From: Acidovorax sp. HDW3
GTDB taxonomy: Bacteria > Pseudomonadota > Gammaproteobacteria > Burkholderiales > Burkholderiaceae_C
Direction of reading: 5' to 3'
Assembly (NCBI RefSeq): GCF_011303755.1
Contig: NZ_CP049885.1
Location: forward strand, 460,001-524,000
DNA length: 64,000 nucleotides
Under the pieces are notes generated by a model. It was not told the origin of the DNA. It searched no databases and saw only the letters and a program-made list of their open reading frames with translations. A program made the translations under genes and the position numbers. Position 1 is the first letter of the stretch. Each line of letters begins with the position of its first letter. Shown in pieces: positions 10,311 to 19,156 of this stretch.

Positions 10311-11961
10311 GGCCGAGCTCCGTGGTCAACATTTCCTGGGCGTGCGCCAAGGTGGCGTCCGAGAGCTGGGCGCCGCCCAACATGCGCGCAATTTCATGCA
10401 CCCGCGCCTGCGCTGCCACGGCGGTGACGCGGCTGCGCGTTCCCGCCTTGCCCTGCTGTTTGGCTACGACCAGGTGCTGGTCGGCGCAGGCCGCAACCTG
10501 GGGCAGGTGGGTGACGGCGAGCACCTGGCGGTCACGCCCCAGGCGCTGCATGAGCCGGCCCACGGTGTGCGCCACGGCGCCGCCGACGCCGGCATCGACC
10601 TCGTCAAAAATCAAGGTGCCGGCCTCGCCCAAAGCGCTGGTGGTGACGGCAATGGCGAGCGCAATGCGCGAGAGTTCCCCGCCCGAGGCAACCTTGGCGA
10701 TGGGCCGGGGGCTGGCGCCGGGGTGGCCGGCGACGAGGAATTCCACCGCATCGAGCCCCTGCAGGCCGGGGGTGGCGGCAGGCGCGAGCTGCACCTGGAA
10801 TTGCCCCCCAGCCATCCCCAAGCCTTGCATGGCCTCGGTGATGGCGCGTGATAAACGAGGCGCAGCTTGCGTGCGTTGCTTCGATAGTTGTAGTGCCGCC
10901 GTCTGGTAAGCCTGGGCGCAGGCTTGCTCCGTGGCCTGCAGCTGCGCCAGGTCGGCAGCAGCGTCGAGCTGCGCCAGCTCCTGGCGCCAGCTGGCGAGCA
11001 GCGCCGGCAGGTCTTGCGGCTGGCGTTTGTAGCGCCGCGCCAGCGCCAACCACTGCGCCAGCCGGGCGTCGAGCGTGGCCAGGCGCTGTGGATCGAGTTC
11101 GGTGCGGCGCAGATAAGCGTGCAGCGAGTGGCAGGTATCGTCGAGCTGCGCCAGGCTGGCAGCCAGCACCTCGGCCATGGCGGTCAGGGCCGGGTCGAGG
11201 TGCGCCTGCTGCGCCAGTTGGTGCTGGGCCCGGCTCAGTGGGCTGTGCGCGCCGCTGTCCTCGTGTTCGAGCAGCGCCAGGGCGCTGCTGGCGGTGTCGA
11301 GCAGGGATTGGGCGTGCGTCAGGCGGTTGTGCTCGGTGTTGAGCGTTTCCCATTCCTGCGCGCTGGGGCTGAGTTTGTCGAGCTCGCCAATTTGCCACTG
11401 CAGGCGTTCGCGCTCGCGCAGCAGGCTCTCTTGCTGCTGCTGCGCTTGCTGCTGCGCCTGCTGCGCTGCGCGCCAGGCCGTCCACAGGGGGGCCAGGGGC
11501 GCGCTGGACAGGCCGGCGTAGGCATCGAGCAGGTCGCGCACGGCGTCGGGTCGCGTCAGGCTTTGCCAGGCGTGCTGGCCATGGATGTCGAGCAGCTGCT
11601 CGCCCAGGTGGCGCAGCTGGGTAGCGGTGGCGGGGCTGCCGTTGATCCAGGCGCGGCTTTTGCCTTGCAGGTCGATGACGCGGCGCAGCAGCAGGGCCGG
11701 GCCGGCTTCAAAACCGCCATCGTCCAGCCAGGCGATGAGGGTTGGGGGAACGTCGAATTCAGCGCAAATATCGGCCTGGCGTGCGCCCTCGCGCACCACG
11801 GCGGTGTCGGCGCGCGCGCCCAGCGCCAGTTGCAGGGCGTCGATCAGAATGGATTTGCCTGCGCCGGTTTCGCCTGTGAGGGCGGTAAAGCCCGATTGCA
11901 GCTCGATGTCGAGCGTCGGCACGATGACGAAATCGCGCAGGGCAATGCGCCGCAGAGCCAT
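10300..11961 (-). CDS. recN: DNA repair protein RecN
   Basis: SMC-like ATPase acting in double-strand break repair. The 553-residue product begins [21 protein letters not shown], has Walker A GETGAGKS, a long central coiled coil rich in Gln/Ala/Leu, the signature [12 protein letters not shown] and Walker [13 protein letters not shown]. The ATG at 11959-11961 matches the family N-terminus; an upstream alternative adds eight residues. It lies 2 bp downstream of nadK and overlaps rapZ. Confidence 0.95.
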   Translation of the reverse strand: MALRRIALRDFVIVPTLDIELQSGFTALTGETGAGKSILIDALQLALGARADTAVVREGARQADICAEFDVPPTLIAWLDDGGFEAGPALLLRRVIDLQGKSRAWINGSPATATQLRHLGEQLLDIHGQHAWQSLTRPDAVRDLLDAYAGLSSAPLAPLWTAWRAAQQAQQQAQQQQESLLRERERLQWQIGELDKLSPSAQEWETLNTEHNRLTHAQSLLDTASSALALLEHEDSGAHSPLSRAQHQLAQQAHLDPALTAMAEVLAASLAQLDDTCHSLHAYLRRTELDPQRLATLDARLAQWLALARRYKRQPQDLPALLASWRQELAQLDAAADLAQLQATEQACAQAYQTAALQLSKQRTQAAPRLSRAITEAMQGLGMAGGQFQVQLAPAATPGLQGLDAVEFLVAGHPGASPRPIAKVASGGELSRIALAIAVTTSALGEAGTLIFDEVDAGVGGAVAHTVGRLMQRLGRDRQVLAVTHLPQVAACADQHLVVAKQQGKAGTRSRVTAVAAQARVHEIARMLGGAQLSDATLAHAQEMLTTELGHAT

Positions 11962-11963
11962 GG

Positions 11964-12860
11964 TCAGGAGCCTCCTTCGTTCCAACGCAGTTTTTTACGC
12001 AAGGTGGCAAAGTAGTTCCAGCCCTGCGGGTGCAGAAACCGCACGCAATGCGCCGAGCGGCGCACCAAAATCCGGTCGCCGTGCAGCAGCGAGGTGAGCG
12101 ACTGCATGTCGAAATTGGCGCTGATGTCGCGCCCGCCGACGAGTTCGATGGCGATTTCGGTGCTGTCGGGCAGCACGATGGGGCGGTTGGAGAGGGTGTG
12201 CGGCGCAATCGGCACCAGCACCCAGCCGCCCACCGACGGGTGCAGCATGGGCCCGCCAGCAGAGAGCGCGTAGGCCGTCGAGCCGGTGGGCGAGGAGACG
12301 ATCAGGCCGTCGGCGCGCTGGTTGGCAACGAAGTGGCCATCGACCTCCACGCGCAGCTCCACCATCGCCGCCGTTGCGCCGCGTGCGACCACGACGTCGT
12401 TCATCGCCAGCGCCTCGAACACGCATTCGCCGTCGCGCAGTACCTGCGCCTGCATCAGCGGGCGGGTGTCTTCTTCGTACTGCCCGCGCAGCATGGGGGT
12501 GAGGGTGCTTTGGTAGTCACCCAGTGGAATGTCGGTGACAAAGCCCAGGCGCCCCTGGTTGATGCCGATCAGCGGCGTGCCGTAACGCGCCAGGCGCCGG
12601 CCAATACCGAGCATGGTGCCGTCGCCGCCGACGACCAGCCCCAGATCGCATTGCGCGCCGATGGCGTCGGCATTCAGGGCGTTGTAGTGCGTCAGGCCCG
12701 TGTTGGCGGCAGTTTCGGCCTCCAGCGACACTTCGCAGCCCTGGCGCTCCAGGAACTGGGCAATGTCCTGGATGATCTCGCGCGAGCTGCAGACCGTGGT
12801 GCCAGACACTGCGTTTTGGTACTTGCCAATCAGGGCCACGTGGTGGAAGCGGGACGTCAT
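11964..12860 (-). CDS. nadK: NAD kinase
   Basis: Phosphorylates NAD to NADP in the cytoplasm. The 298-residue product carries the diagnostic GGDGTML motif, [10 protein letters not shown], and the NE/D-type substrate loop (AMNDVVV) followed by [21 protein letters not shown]. It is the first gene of the nadK-recN-rapZ operon and is divergent from hrcA, 28 bp away, so the two promoters overlap. Confidence 0.96.
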   Translation of the reverse strand: MTSRFHHVALIGKYQNAVSGTTVCSSREIIQDIAQFLERQGCEVSLEAETAANTGLTHYNALNADAIGAQCDLGLVVGGDGTMLGIGRRLARYGTPLIGINQGRLGFVTDIPLGDYQSTLTPMLRGQYEEDTRPLMQAQVLRDGECVFEALAMNDVVVARGATAAMVELRVEVDGHFVANQRADGLIVSSPTGSTAYALSAGGPMLHPSVGGWVLVPIAPHTLSNRPIVLPDSTEIAIELVGGRDISANFDMQSLTSLLHGDRILVRRSAHCVRFLHPQGWNYFATLRKKLRWNEGGS

Positions 12861-12888
12861 GCTGAAATTACATCATTAAAATCAAAGG

Positions 12889-13893
12889 ATGCTCGATGAT
12901 CGCGCCAAGTTGTTGCTCAAAGCGCTTGTAGAACGTTACATCGCCGATGGGCAACCCGTCGGCTCGCGCACTCTTTCCAAAGCCTCGGGGCTTGAACTCT
13001 CGCCCGCCACCATCCGCAACGTGATGGCCGACCTGGAGGAACTGGGCCTGATCGCCAGCCCCCACACCTCCGCCGGCCGCATTCCCACGGCGCGCGGCTA
13101 CCGCCTGTTTGTGGACACCATGCTGACCGTGCAGCGCCACCAACTGGCCCCGCCCGAACTGGTGGCCGAGCAGCCGCAGAAGGTGATTGCCAATGCCGCC
13201 AGCCTGCTGTCGAATCTGTCGCAATTCGTGGGTGTGGTGATGGCGCCCCGGCGTACTTCGGTGTTCCGGCAGATCGAATTTTTGCGCCTGTCCGAGCGCC
13301 GCTTGCTGGTCATCATCGTCTCGCCTGAGGGCGATGTGCAAAACCGCGTCATCTTCACCGATGTCGATTACACCCCGACGCAGCTGGTGGAGGCGGCCAA
13401 TTTTCTCAACACACATTACGCTGGCTTGGCCATGGAGCAGGTGCGCGAGCGCCTCAAAACCGAGGTCGAACGCCTGCGCGGCGAGGTCGCCACCTTGATG
13501 CAGGCCGCCGTCAACGTCAGCTCCGAAGCCCTGTCGCAGGCGCAAGATAAGGTTGTCATCGCCGGTGAGCGCAATCTGCTGGCGGTGAGTGATTTTTCGG
13601 GCGACATGCACAACCTGCGCCGTGCGTTTGATCTGTTCGAGCAAAAAACGCAAATCCTGCGCCTGCTCGACATCTCCAGCCAGGCCGAGGGCGTGCGCAT
13701 CTTCATCGGTGGCGAGAGCCAGGTCGTGCCGTTCGAGGACTTGTCGGTGGTGAGTGCGCCCTATGAGGTCGATGGCCAGATCGTCGGCACCCTGGGCGTC
13801 ATCGGCCCAACGCGCATGGCATACGATCGCATGATCGAAATCGTGGACATCACCTCCAAGCTCGTTACCAACGCCTTGAGCCATCGCCGCTGA
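12889..13893 (+). CDS. hrcA: Heat-inducible transcription repressor HrcA
   Basis: HrcA represses groE/dnaK-type heat-shock operons at CIRCE operators. The 334-residue product has the N-terminal winged helix ([47 protein letters not shown]), then [20 protein letters not shown], and the GAF-like domain ending in [22 protein letters not shown]. No CIRCE sequence is visible in its upstream region. It is divergent from nadK. Confidence 0.96.
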   Translation: MLDDRAKLLLKALVERYIADGQPVGSRTLSKASGLELSPATIRNVMADLEELGLIASPHTSAGRIPTARGYRLFVDTMLTVQRHQLAPPELVAEQPQKVIANAASLLSNLSQFVGVVMAPRRTSVFRQIEFLRLSERRLLVIIVSPEGDVQNRVIFTDVDYTPTQLVEAANFLNTHYAGLAMEQVRERLKTEVERLRGEVATLMQAAVNVSSEALSQAQDKVVIAGERNLLAVSDFSGDMHNLRRAFDLFEQKTQILRLLDISSQAEGVRIFIGGESQVVPFEDLSVVSAPYEVDGQIVGTLGVIGPTRMAYDRMIEIVDITSKLVTNALSHRR

Positions 13894-13942
13894 AGGTGGC
13901 CTCAAGCCCTACAATAGCCGGCTTTGGTGCCCGCAAGGGTGA

Positions 13943-13983
13943 GGGGCGTTAGCTCAGTTGGTTAGAGCAGAGGACTCATAATC
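13943..13983 (+). pseudogene. 5' half of a host tRNA gene (CAT anticodon), split by the integrated element
   Basis: GGGGCGT acceptor strand, D-arm GCTCAGTTGGTTAGAGC, anticodon strand GAGGA and loop CTCATAA are present, then the sequence departs from a tRNA at 13984. The matching 3' half is at 35391-35426. Joining 13943-13983 to 35391-35426 gives a 77-nt cloverleaf with anticodon CAT. A -10-like TACAAT lies at 13910-13915. The half gene cannot give a tRNA in its present state. Confidence 0.92.
13975..13983 (+). repeat. attL core CTCATAATC
   Basis: Nine bases from the tRNA anticodon loop and adjoining stem are repeated directly at 35382-35390. These are the two element-chromosome junctions, taken as attL and attR core sites of the integrase at 33826-35175. 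Confidence 0.85.
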
Positions 13984-14130
13984 AATCCAGCAACGACGTT
14001 AACGCTGATGATTCGTGGATTGAGTGGCGTGCTTCCAACGTTGTGTGGCAAGCGTTCGCAGCGAAGTGACCACTTCTTGTGATTGCTACCGAAAGGTGGT
14101 GCGCCAGGGTACTTGCTACGATCTTGCTAC
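13983..14130. promoter_or_regulatory. Left-end integrase arm-site candidates
   Basis: GTTAAC at 13998-14003 lies between the inverted repeats CAATCCA (13983-13989) and TGGATTG (14016-14022). TTGCTAC occurs at 14083-14089 and CTTGCTAC at 14112-14119 and 14123-14130. The same two words recur at the right end (35185-35325). This fits arm-type binding sites of a tyrosine recombinase, but is inferred from repetition only. Confidence 0.55.
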
Positions 14131-14204
14131 TGGAGATAAAAGAGGCTTGGTTGGCGTGCGGAGGACGCATGCCGAGCAGGCACAATGATGGTTTTGGTAT
14201 GAAT

Positions 14205-14532
14205 GGGCCGTTAGCTCAGTTGGTTAGAGCAGAGGACTCATCAAAAATGGTGACCATGGGGCGAGAGCCCCATTGGAAAACCGGGTGAATTCAAGGAACC
14301 CTACAGCGCAAGCCATGGCAACCTTGAGCCAAGCCCGCCGAAAGGCAGGTCGCAAGACCGGTAGGCGGGAAGGTGCAGAGACTAGGACGTGAGGAGCCCA
14401 TCCGATAAGCGTCCCGTGAGCGCCCGGCGCCCCAACAGTTCGGCTGTGGGCGGTGAGATAGTCCAAGGAGTGGGGAAACCCACGCAAACTTGAATCCTTT
14501 GGTCGCTGGTTCGAGCCCAGCACGGCCTACCA
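14205..14532 (+). tRNA. tRNA with CAT anticodon, interrupted by a group I intron (probably tRNA-Ile2, alternatively tRNA-Met)
   Basis: Exon 1 is 14205-14241 (37 nt), exon 2 is 14493-14532 (40 nt, CCA encoded), giving a 77-nt mature tRNA. Acceptor GGGCCGT/ACGGCCT, T-stem GCTGG/CCAGC and anticodon stem GAGGA/TCCTT all pair. The intron lies after position 36. Exon 1 differs from the disrupted host gene by one base, and the acceptor pair 4-69 is changed on both sides (G-C to C-G). C4-G69 and C5-G68 are, as I recall, TilS determinants of E. coli tRNA-Ile2, which favours an Ile (lysidine) identity; this is not decisive. It lies 260 bp downstream of the host half gene on the same strand. Confidence 0.9.
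14242..14492 (+). ncRNA. Self-splicing group I intron, Azoarcus-like (IC3 type)
   Basis: A 251-nt intron without an ORF. P1 can form between exon TCAT (14238-14241) and GTGA at 14250-14253, with a U-G pair at the splice site. P2 is GGGGC-GAGA-GCCCC. The core includes ATGGCAAC and TTGAGCCAAGC (P4-P5), GGTC-GCAA-GACC (P6 region), AGGTGCAGAGACTAG (P3/P7 strand, 14371-14385) and ATAGTCC (14458-14464, second P7 strand). P9 is GTGGG-GAAA-CCCAC, and the intron ends in CAAACTTG with terminal G at 14492. These match the Azoarcus tRNA-Ile intron in order and sequence. Confidence 0.92.
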
Positions 14533-14550
14533 TTCATCCACCATCGGCGC

Positions 14551-15672
14551 ATGGCGACGCCAATTCCCTTGTCCACGGTGCTGAGCTTTGAGGCGCAACC
14601 CGACCTCTACGAGCCCGTCGCCGACTGGACGGACGCCACGCATTACGCGCCCATCAAGCCACTCGACGACTACACCCCGCAAGATCACGCGCGGTTAGCG
14701 TGGGAGATCCTGCGCCGCATGCCGCTGTACCGCCTGCACCTGAAGGAACTCCAGGCGCTGGGCATCCCACACCATTTCCTGTATGGCCGCCACAGCTACC
14801 TGACGGGCCGGCACCTGGGCCAAGTCCAGGACTGGGAGCGCATCTCCGTTTTGGGTCATGTGTGCAACCCGCCTGCCTCCCCGCGCCAGCGCACGCTCAA
14901 GGCCTATGTCTACGACAAGCCCGAAGGCGGCTGGCACGTCGTCAACCGCAATATGTGGGTGCGTGAGTACTGGGGGCTGGAAAAGCTGCCAGCCTGGCGC
15001 AAGGCTTGGGATGCGCGGTGGAGCGCCGCCAGCTTGTTCACGTCCCCCGCGCAGCGCGTGGCGCAAGGCGTGACGCGTTCAGCCGGGCGCAAAAGCCATC
15101 CGGTGGTGAATGTTGGGGCCAATGAGGTGCTGCTCGCGTTCAGGCTGGATGTGCCGGTGGAGCCCCAGTTGAGGGCGGCCAAGCAGGTATTGGAGGAGTG
15201 CAGGAGGCAGGCCATCGCTGTCGCTCCTGCTTCTTCGATCCCTGTCAGCGGAACCAAAGGGGCGTGGCGGCCGCTGCGCGATCCGCTGACGATGGAGTCG
15301 CTGGGATGCACGGCGGGCGTGTTGCTCAAGCAATTGGAACTGCATCCGCTGTGGCTGCGCGTGTGGGATGCGTGGCAAGTGGCGCGCCAGGAGCAAGGGA
15401 CGGCGCACCCACGTCTTGCACGGGCAGAGATCATCGGGCGGTTCCGCAGCGACTACGCGGCCATCCTGCAAGGTGCCGCTGGCAAGACCTTGGTGGACAC
15501 GCTGGCCACCAAGCACCAGCGGCGGACCAAGGCCGTGACGCTGTGGGATGCACTGGAGCAGGCGCTCAGGCCTGCCATGGTGCCCAAGTGGCAGGCACGC
15601 GGCGAGAAATACATCGAGCGCAGCGCCGAGGCGTATCGGCAGGTGGCGGCGCTGTCGTTCGCCTCCGGTTGA
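14551..15672 (+). CDS. Hypothetical element protein with a DUF6499/DUF2285-like layout
   Basis: A 373-residue protein. Its N-terminus (VADWTDATHYAPIKPLDDYTPQDHARLAWEILRRMPLY) resembles the DW.DA..Y..L.....LAWEFLRRNP.Y segment of proteins annotated as transcriptional-regulator-like DUF6499 in integrative elements. The C-terminal half has a DPLTMESLGCTAGVLLKQLELHPLW stretch. No enzymatic motif is seen. The gene starts 19 bp after the tRNA CCA end and may be read from the tRNA promoter. Function unknown. Confidence 0.7.
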   Translation: MATPIPLSTVLSFEAQPDLYEPVADWTDATHYAPIKPLDDYTPQDHARLAWEILRRMPLYRLHLKELQALGIPHHFLYGRHSYLTGRHLGQVQDWERISVLGHVCNPPASPRQRTLKAYVYDKPEGGWHVVNRNMWVREYWGLEKLPAWRKAWDARWSAASLFTSPAQRVAQGVTRSAGRKSHPVVNVGANEVLLAFRLDVPVEPQLRAAKQVLEECRRQAIAVAPASSIPVSGTKGAWRPLRDPLTMESLGCTAGVLLKQLELHPLWLRVWDAWQVARQEQGTAHPRLARAEIIGRFRSDYAAILQGAAGKTLVDTLATKHQRRTKAVTLWDALEQALRPAMVPKWQARGEKYIERSAEAYRQVAALSFASG

Positions 15673-15682
15673 GGGTGGTGGT

Positions 15683-15886
15683 TCAGCGCATCGGCACCAG
15701 GTGCGATTCGATGAAGTGCTCCAAGTCCTGGCGGCGGTAGCGCACCAGACGCCCGTACTTCACGTAGGGCAGGTCGTAACGCTTGGTGCAGCGCCAGACG
15801 GCCAGCGTCTTTGGATTCGTCAGGCCCAGGTACGCGGCGGCTTCGGCCTCGTCCAGTAGTTCCTTGTGTGCTCGGGCGGGTGTCAT
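15683..15886 (-). CDS. AlpA/MerR-like helix-turn-helix protein, candidate excisionase
   Basis: A 67-residue protein with LLDEAEAAAYLGLTNPKTLAVWRCTKRYDLPYVKYGRLVRYRRQDLEHFIESHL, the pattern of helix_turn_helix_17/AlpA excisionase-type DNA-binding proteins. The start at 15886 follows a GGAG ribosome site; the frame is open 25 codons further upstream without similarity. Such proteins bind att regions and set recombination direction or activate integrase genes, so it is a plausible Xis for this element, although it sits at the end opposite the integrase. Confidence 0.75.
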   Translation of the reverse strand: MTPARAHKELLDEAEAAAYLGLTNPKTLAVWRCTKRYDLPYVKYGRLVRYRRQDLEHFIESHLVPMR

Positions 15887-15941
15887 GGGGGCTCCGTTGT
15901 TTTTCATGAACCGGACTGTAGGCAGCGAACCTCTCAAAGCA

Positions 15942-15967
15942 CTCTTTTTGTGAAATTTCAAAAAGAG
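15942..15967. promoter_or_regulatory. Inverted repeat upstream of the excisionase-like gene
   Basis: CTCTTTTTG (15942-15950) and CAAAAAGAG (15959-15967) form a perfect 9-bp dyad 56 bp upstream of the HTH gene start. It could be an operator or a hairpin. The rest of 15887-16216 contains no gene; an AT-rich patch at 15940-15970 is the only other distinguishing feature. Confidence 0.5.
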
Positions 15968-16216
15968 CGAATCTGCGGTTTCTTCGCCTGTTGTCTGGCG
16001 AAGTTATTCAGTGGTTGCCAGGCCCGTTGAGCGCCTGATACGCTGCCATGGCGCGGCTTGCTGGGTGGCATCGACACCATGTGCAGCCGCCGCGTTTCAC
16101 TGCGGCTTCGCCGCTTCCCCACCCCCACACTTCTTTCCCCGACGCCACTGCAGTGGTGCGCTGCCGCATGCGCTATCGGGCGGGGGAGGAGGTATTGCAC
16201 TTGGAGAACCATCGTC

Positions 16217-16975
16217 ATGTCCATCAAACTCATCACCCAAGAAACTCTCACGGATTGCGGCCTGGCCTGCGTTGCCATGGTGGCGGGCCGCAGCCTGGAG
16301 GCCGTGCGCAAGGTAGCCGTCAAGGAGCTGGGTTACCCGAAGGATGGCCCCTACACCACTACGCACGAAAACTTGTTCAAGCTGCTCAAGCACTTCGGCA
16401 TCGGGCATGGCAAGAAGGCGCCGTTCAAGACGCTTGCGGCCATGCCGTCGCTGGCGATCATGGAGACGCGCAAGATGCCCAGCACCGGCAACTCACACCT
16501 CGTCGTGTTCGAGCGTACGGAGGATGGCGATGCCCGCGTGCTTGATCCTGGTTGGTGGCTCAAGCAGCAGGTCAGAAGGGATTGGAACCGCATCAAACTC
16601 GATACCTTTGTACCCATTTACCTCGCCGACGAGCCGGAGGCCAAAAAGGCTGCGGGGAAGAAGCCGGTCGGCAAGAAAGTGACTGCGGCCGTTGAATTGC
16701 AGGTGGATGCGCAGGCCGATGACAGGCCTGCAGCCGAAGAGCCCATGCCGACGAAGCCGGTGCGCGGGAGCAAGAAGCCCAAGGCCAAGAAGGCGGCTCA
16801 AGAAAAGAGTGCCGCGGTGGGTAGCAAACGGTTGGCGGTCGATAGCGCGCAGGATGGCGCTCACCTTCAGCCAGCAGCCGTCGCGCAGGCTTCTGACGAT
16901 GCGGTGGCACAGAACGGACCACCGGTTGCCGATGGCATGGTGGCGAGCGCGCAGGAGTGGGGCGATGCTGTTTGA
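16217..16975 (+). CDS. C39-like cysteine-peptidase-fold protein with Lys/Ala-rich tail
   Basis: A 252-residue protein. The first ~130 residues have the C39-peptidase layout: LTDCGLACVAMVAG (candidate catalytic Cys), NSHLVVFERTEDG (His) and VLDPGWW (Asp). The second half is low-complexity Lys/Ala/Pro (KKAAGKKPVGKK, SKKPKAKKAAQEK). C39 domains normally cleave double-Gly leaders or act as papain-like domains; no ABC transporter is nearby, so the substrate is unknown. The start at 16217 follows GGAGA; the frame is open upstream. It overlaps the next gene by 11 bp. Confidence 0.65.
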   Translation: MSIKLITQETLTDCGLACVAMVAGRSLEAVRKVAVKELGYPKDGPYTTTHENLFKLLKHFGIGHGKKAPFKTLAAMPSLAIMETRKMPSTGNSHLVVFERTEDGDARVLDPGWWLKQQVRRDWNRIKLDTFVPIYLADEPEAKKAAGKKPVGKKVTAAVELQVDAQADDRPAAEEPMPTKPVRGSKKPKAKKAAQEKSAAVGSKRLAVDSAQDGAHLQPAAVAQASDDAVAQNGPPVADGMVASAQEWGDAV

Positions 16976-17762
16976 GGCACTCTTGCGCCCAACCTTGCGT
17001 CGCATCGATCTGATTGAACCGTGGCCGATGCCCGACCACTCTTCGGGCAAGGTTGGACGCAGCCTGCTGGCCGGCGGCATGGTTCTGCACTTTGACAGCT
17101 TGGCGCTGGTCTGCACTTCCCCGCTGCGCTATCGGCGGGGCCAGAACGGAGCGCGCATTGGCGATGTGGACCTGGGTTACCGGCTCACGTCGGTGGCTCG
17201 GGAAGATGCAGACCTGTGTTTCCCATCGTGCGTCGCACGCACAACCATCGCGCCTGCAGACTGGTTCGCCGGGTTAGGGAGCGTGCCGCCGTTGTTGCTG
17301 CTGGTGATCTTGGAAGAGTGCGCAGGGGCCTGGGTGTTGACTTGGCGCTTTGTGAACGATGCTCTTCTCCAGTTGGGGTACCGCCCCGATCTCGATGGCT
17401 GCATCGAGCTTGCGCCGGTCGGGCATCGTTTCACGCTGGGTCGCATCGCCGTCAATAGTCCTGCCGATGCCTTCGGTTGGCTGCACCCGGCCAGTGCGTA
17501 CCCGTTTGCATTGGATGGCTACTGCTGGCGTAGTGCCCATCCCCGTGATTGGCCGTGGCCTTTGCGCAAGGCGTTGCAAAGTCAGTCGGCTGGCGTGCGC
17601 TATCGAGAGGTTATGCGGCGTGCATTGCTGGCGCGCTTTCAGCAACACGACAACCTTCGGCGAAGGTTGCGCATGCTGTGCTATGCGGTGAACGTGGCGG
17701 ATGTGCCGGCTGGGTTGATCGAAGAGCTGGCGTGGCAGCTGCGGCAAAAAAGCGAGGCGTGA
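16965..17762 (+). CDS. Hypothetical element protein, partner of the C39-like gene
   Basis: A 265-residue protein not recognised. It begins MLFEALLRPTLRRIDLIEPWPMPDHSSGKVGRSLLAGG and contains a hydrophobic stretch (LGSVPPLLLLVILEECAGAWVLTW) that could be a single membrane or buried segment, and GRIAVNSPADAFGWLHP. The ATG at 16965 overlaps the C39-like gene, so the two are probably translated together and may act together. Confidence 0.6.
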   Translation: MLFEALLRPTLRRIDLIEPWPMPDHSSGKVGRSLLAGGMVLHFDSLALVCTSPLRYRRGQNGARIGDVDLGYRLTSVAREDADLCFPSCVARTTIAPADWFAGLGSVPPLLLLVILEECAGAWVLTWRFVNDALLQLGYRPDLDGCIELAPVGHRFTLGRIAVNSPADAFGWLHPASAYPFALDGYCWRSAHPRDWPWPLRKALQSQSAGVRYREVMRRALLARFQQHDNLRRRLRMLCYAVNVADVPAGLIEELAWQLRQKSEA

Positions 17763-17768
17763 GCGCCC

Positions 17769-18059
17769 TCAACGCTTGCCCTTGCGTGCCGGCAAATCCT
17801 GAAGCAGTTCGTCCGTCGCCAAGCCCAGCCCCTGGGCGAGCCGCCAGATGTTGTACAGGCTCAGGTTGCGTTCGCCGCGCTCCACGGCGCCCACATAGTT
17901 CGCATGCAGGTCGGCCCGCTCAGCCAGCATCTCCAGCGTCAACTGCTTCTCCACTCGAAATTCCCTCAGCCGCTTTCCGAAGGCCGCCTGCACCCGGTCG
18001 CGTTCCTGCGCGAAGCGTGCTTCGAGCGGTTGCGGCTTGTTGACGAGTACCCGGGTCAT
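17769..18059 (-). CDS. XRE-family transcriptional regulator
   Basis: A 96-residue protein with a Cro/C1 helix-turn-helix: FGKRLREFRVEKQLTLEMLAERADLHANYVGAVERGERNLSLYNIWRLAQGLGLATDELL. It is divergent from the cargo operon starting at 18167, and an 11-bp dyad lies between them. It is likely to repress itself and that operon, or to control element functions. Confidence 0.85.
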   Translation of the reverse strand: MTRVLVNKPQPLEARFAQERDRVQAAFGKRLREFRVEKQLTLEMLAERADLHANYVGAVERGERNLSLYNIWRLAQGLGLATDELLQDLPARKGKR

Positions 18060-18098
18060 GCCGGGCAGTCTGTTTTTTCACCTCCTATCAGTCCACAA

Positions 18099-18147
18099 AC
18101 TATCCGTTTGTTTCTGGCAAACTAATAAACCAACCAAAACGGATAGT
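18099..18147. promoter_or_regulatory. Operator dyad between the XRE regulator and the cargo operon
   Basis: ACTATCCGTTT (18099-18109) and AAACGGATAGT (18137-18147) are perfect inverted repeats separated by 27 bp (38 bp repeat to repeat, near 3.6 helical turns). They sit in the divergent promoter region, so the XRE regulator is the obvious candidate ligand. Confidence 0.6.
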
Positions 18148-18166
18148 GTTTTTTGAAAGCATCCAG

Positions 18167-19156
18167 ATGACGACCACCTATTTCTATCCTGTCGCCGTTC
18201 TTCGCAGGGCTGAACGCAAATACCTCGGTCTGCAGATTGCCGTGCTGGCGACTACCTTGGCACTGGCTGGGTGTTCGTCCCAGCCGGAGACGGCCGATAT
18301 TCAAAAGGATTTGGCGGAGGCCTATGCCTGTCCCATCCTCGATCTGTCAGATGTGAAGAAAGTGGATGGCGCTGCCAATGGCAAGTTCTACGACGTAGCA
18401 TTCACCCACACGATGAGCATCAAGGGTGGCGCAGACACTGCGGCAAAGCTGTTCGCCGAGTGGTCGCATCTGGCGGGCCAGCAACTACCCGCCAAGATGG
18501 CGTTGGAGCAGGCCCAGGCCACAGGGAATGTCGCAGCCATCACACAGGCCGAACAAAGGCTCAATGCCATGGATGCCCGGCTGGTTCAGATCATGCCTTG
18601 TGAGACACTGGAGGCTGTGACTCGCTTGCAGATCATGCGCGCCAAGGCCGATGAAACCATCAAGACGGGGCAGGACACCACCTCCGTGCCGATTTCCGTC
18701 AAAGTCCGCGGCCAGGGTCGCATGGCAAAGGCTGAAAGCGGTTGGCACTTTGCAGGCATGCCCGCGTTCAGCACCGCAGAGATCGTGACGGCCCCGGCGA
18801 CATACCCGCGCTTTGCCGCCCCATCAACGCCCATCGCTGCAGCGGATACGGTTCCCACGGAGGCTGCAGGCAGTGGCAGCGTAACGCCAAGCGCAGAGGC
18901 CATTGCACCCGCCGGCCCCAGCTTCGATTGCACCAAGGCATCCACGGTCGTCGAAAAGATGATCTGCACCAGTCCAGCATTGGCGGCTGCAGATGCCCAA
19001 ACGGTGGCTGCCTACAAGGCGAAGCTGTCCGCGTCCAGCGATCCCGAAGGGATCAAGCAGCATCAGGCCACTTGGCGGCGCACCGTGCGCGATGCTTGCA
19101 CCACGCCGGAATGCGTGACTACGGCGTACCAACAACGGCTGATGGAACTGAAATGA
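18167..19156 (+). CDS. Lipoprotein with C-terminal LprI-like domain
   Basis: A 329-residue protein. An N-terminal segment with the lipobox-like LALAGC after IAVLATTLA suggests a lipoprotein, although about 25 residues precede the hydrophobic core. The C-terminal ~80 residues (FDCTKASTVVEKMICTSPALAAADAQTVAAYKAKL...WRRTVRDACTTPECVTTAYQQRL) match the LprI/DUF1311 pattern of paired cysteines, a lysozyme-inhibitor fold. The middle is Ala/Pro-rich. The ATG at 18167 is used; a GTG seven codons upstream is possible. It overlaps the next gene by ATGA. Confidence 0.7.
   Translation: MTTTYFYPVAVLRRAERKYLGLQIAVLATTLALAGCSSQPETADIQKDLAEAYACPILDLSDVKKVDGAANGKFYDVAFTHTMSIKGGADTAAKLFAEWSHLAGQQLPAKMALEQAQATGNVAAITQAEQRLNAMDARLVQIMPCETLEAVTRLQIMRAKADETIKTGQDTTSVPISVKVRGQGRMAKAESGWHFAGMPAFSTAEIVTAPATYPRFAAPSTPIAAADTVPTEAAGSGSVTPSAEAIAPAGPSFDCTKASTVVEKMICTSPALAAADAQTVAAYKAKLSASSDPEGIKQHQATWRRTVRDACTTPECVTTAYQQRLMELK

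Noticed and set aside
10924..12015. Plus-strand frame over recN
   Set aside because: Gln/Ala/Leu-rich shadow of the RecN coiled coil.
12860..12889. CIRCE operator upstream of hrcA
   Set aside because: No TTAGCACTC-N9-GAGTGCTAA or near match is present in the nadK-hrcA gap.
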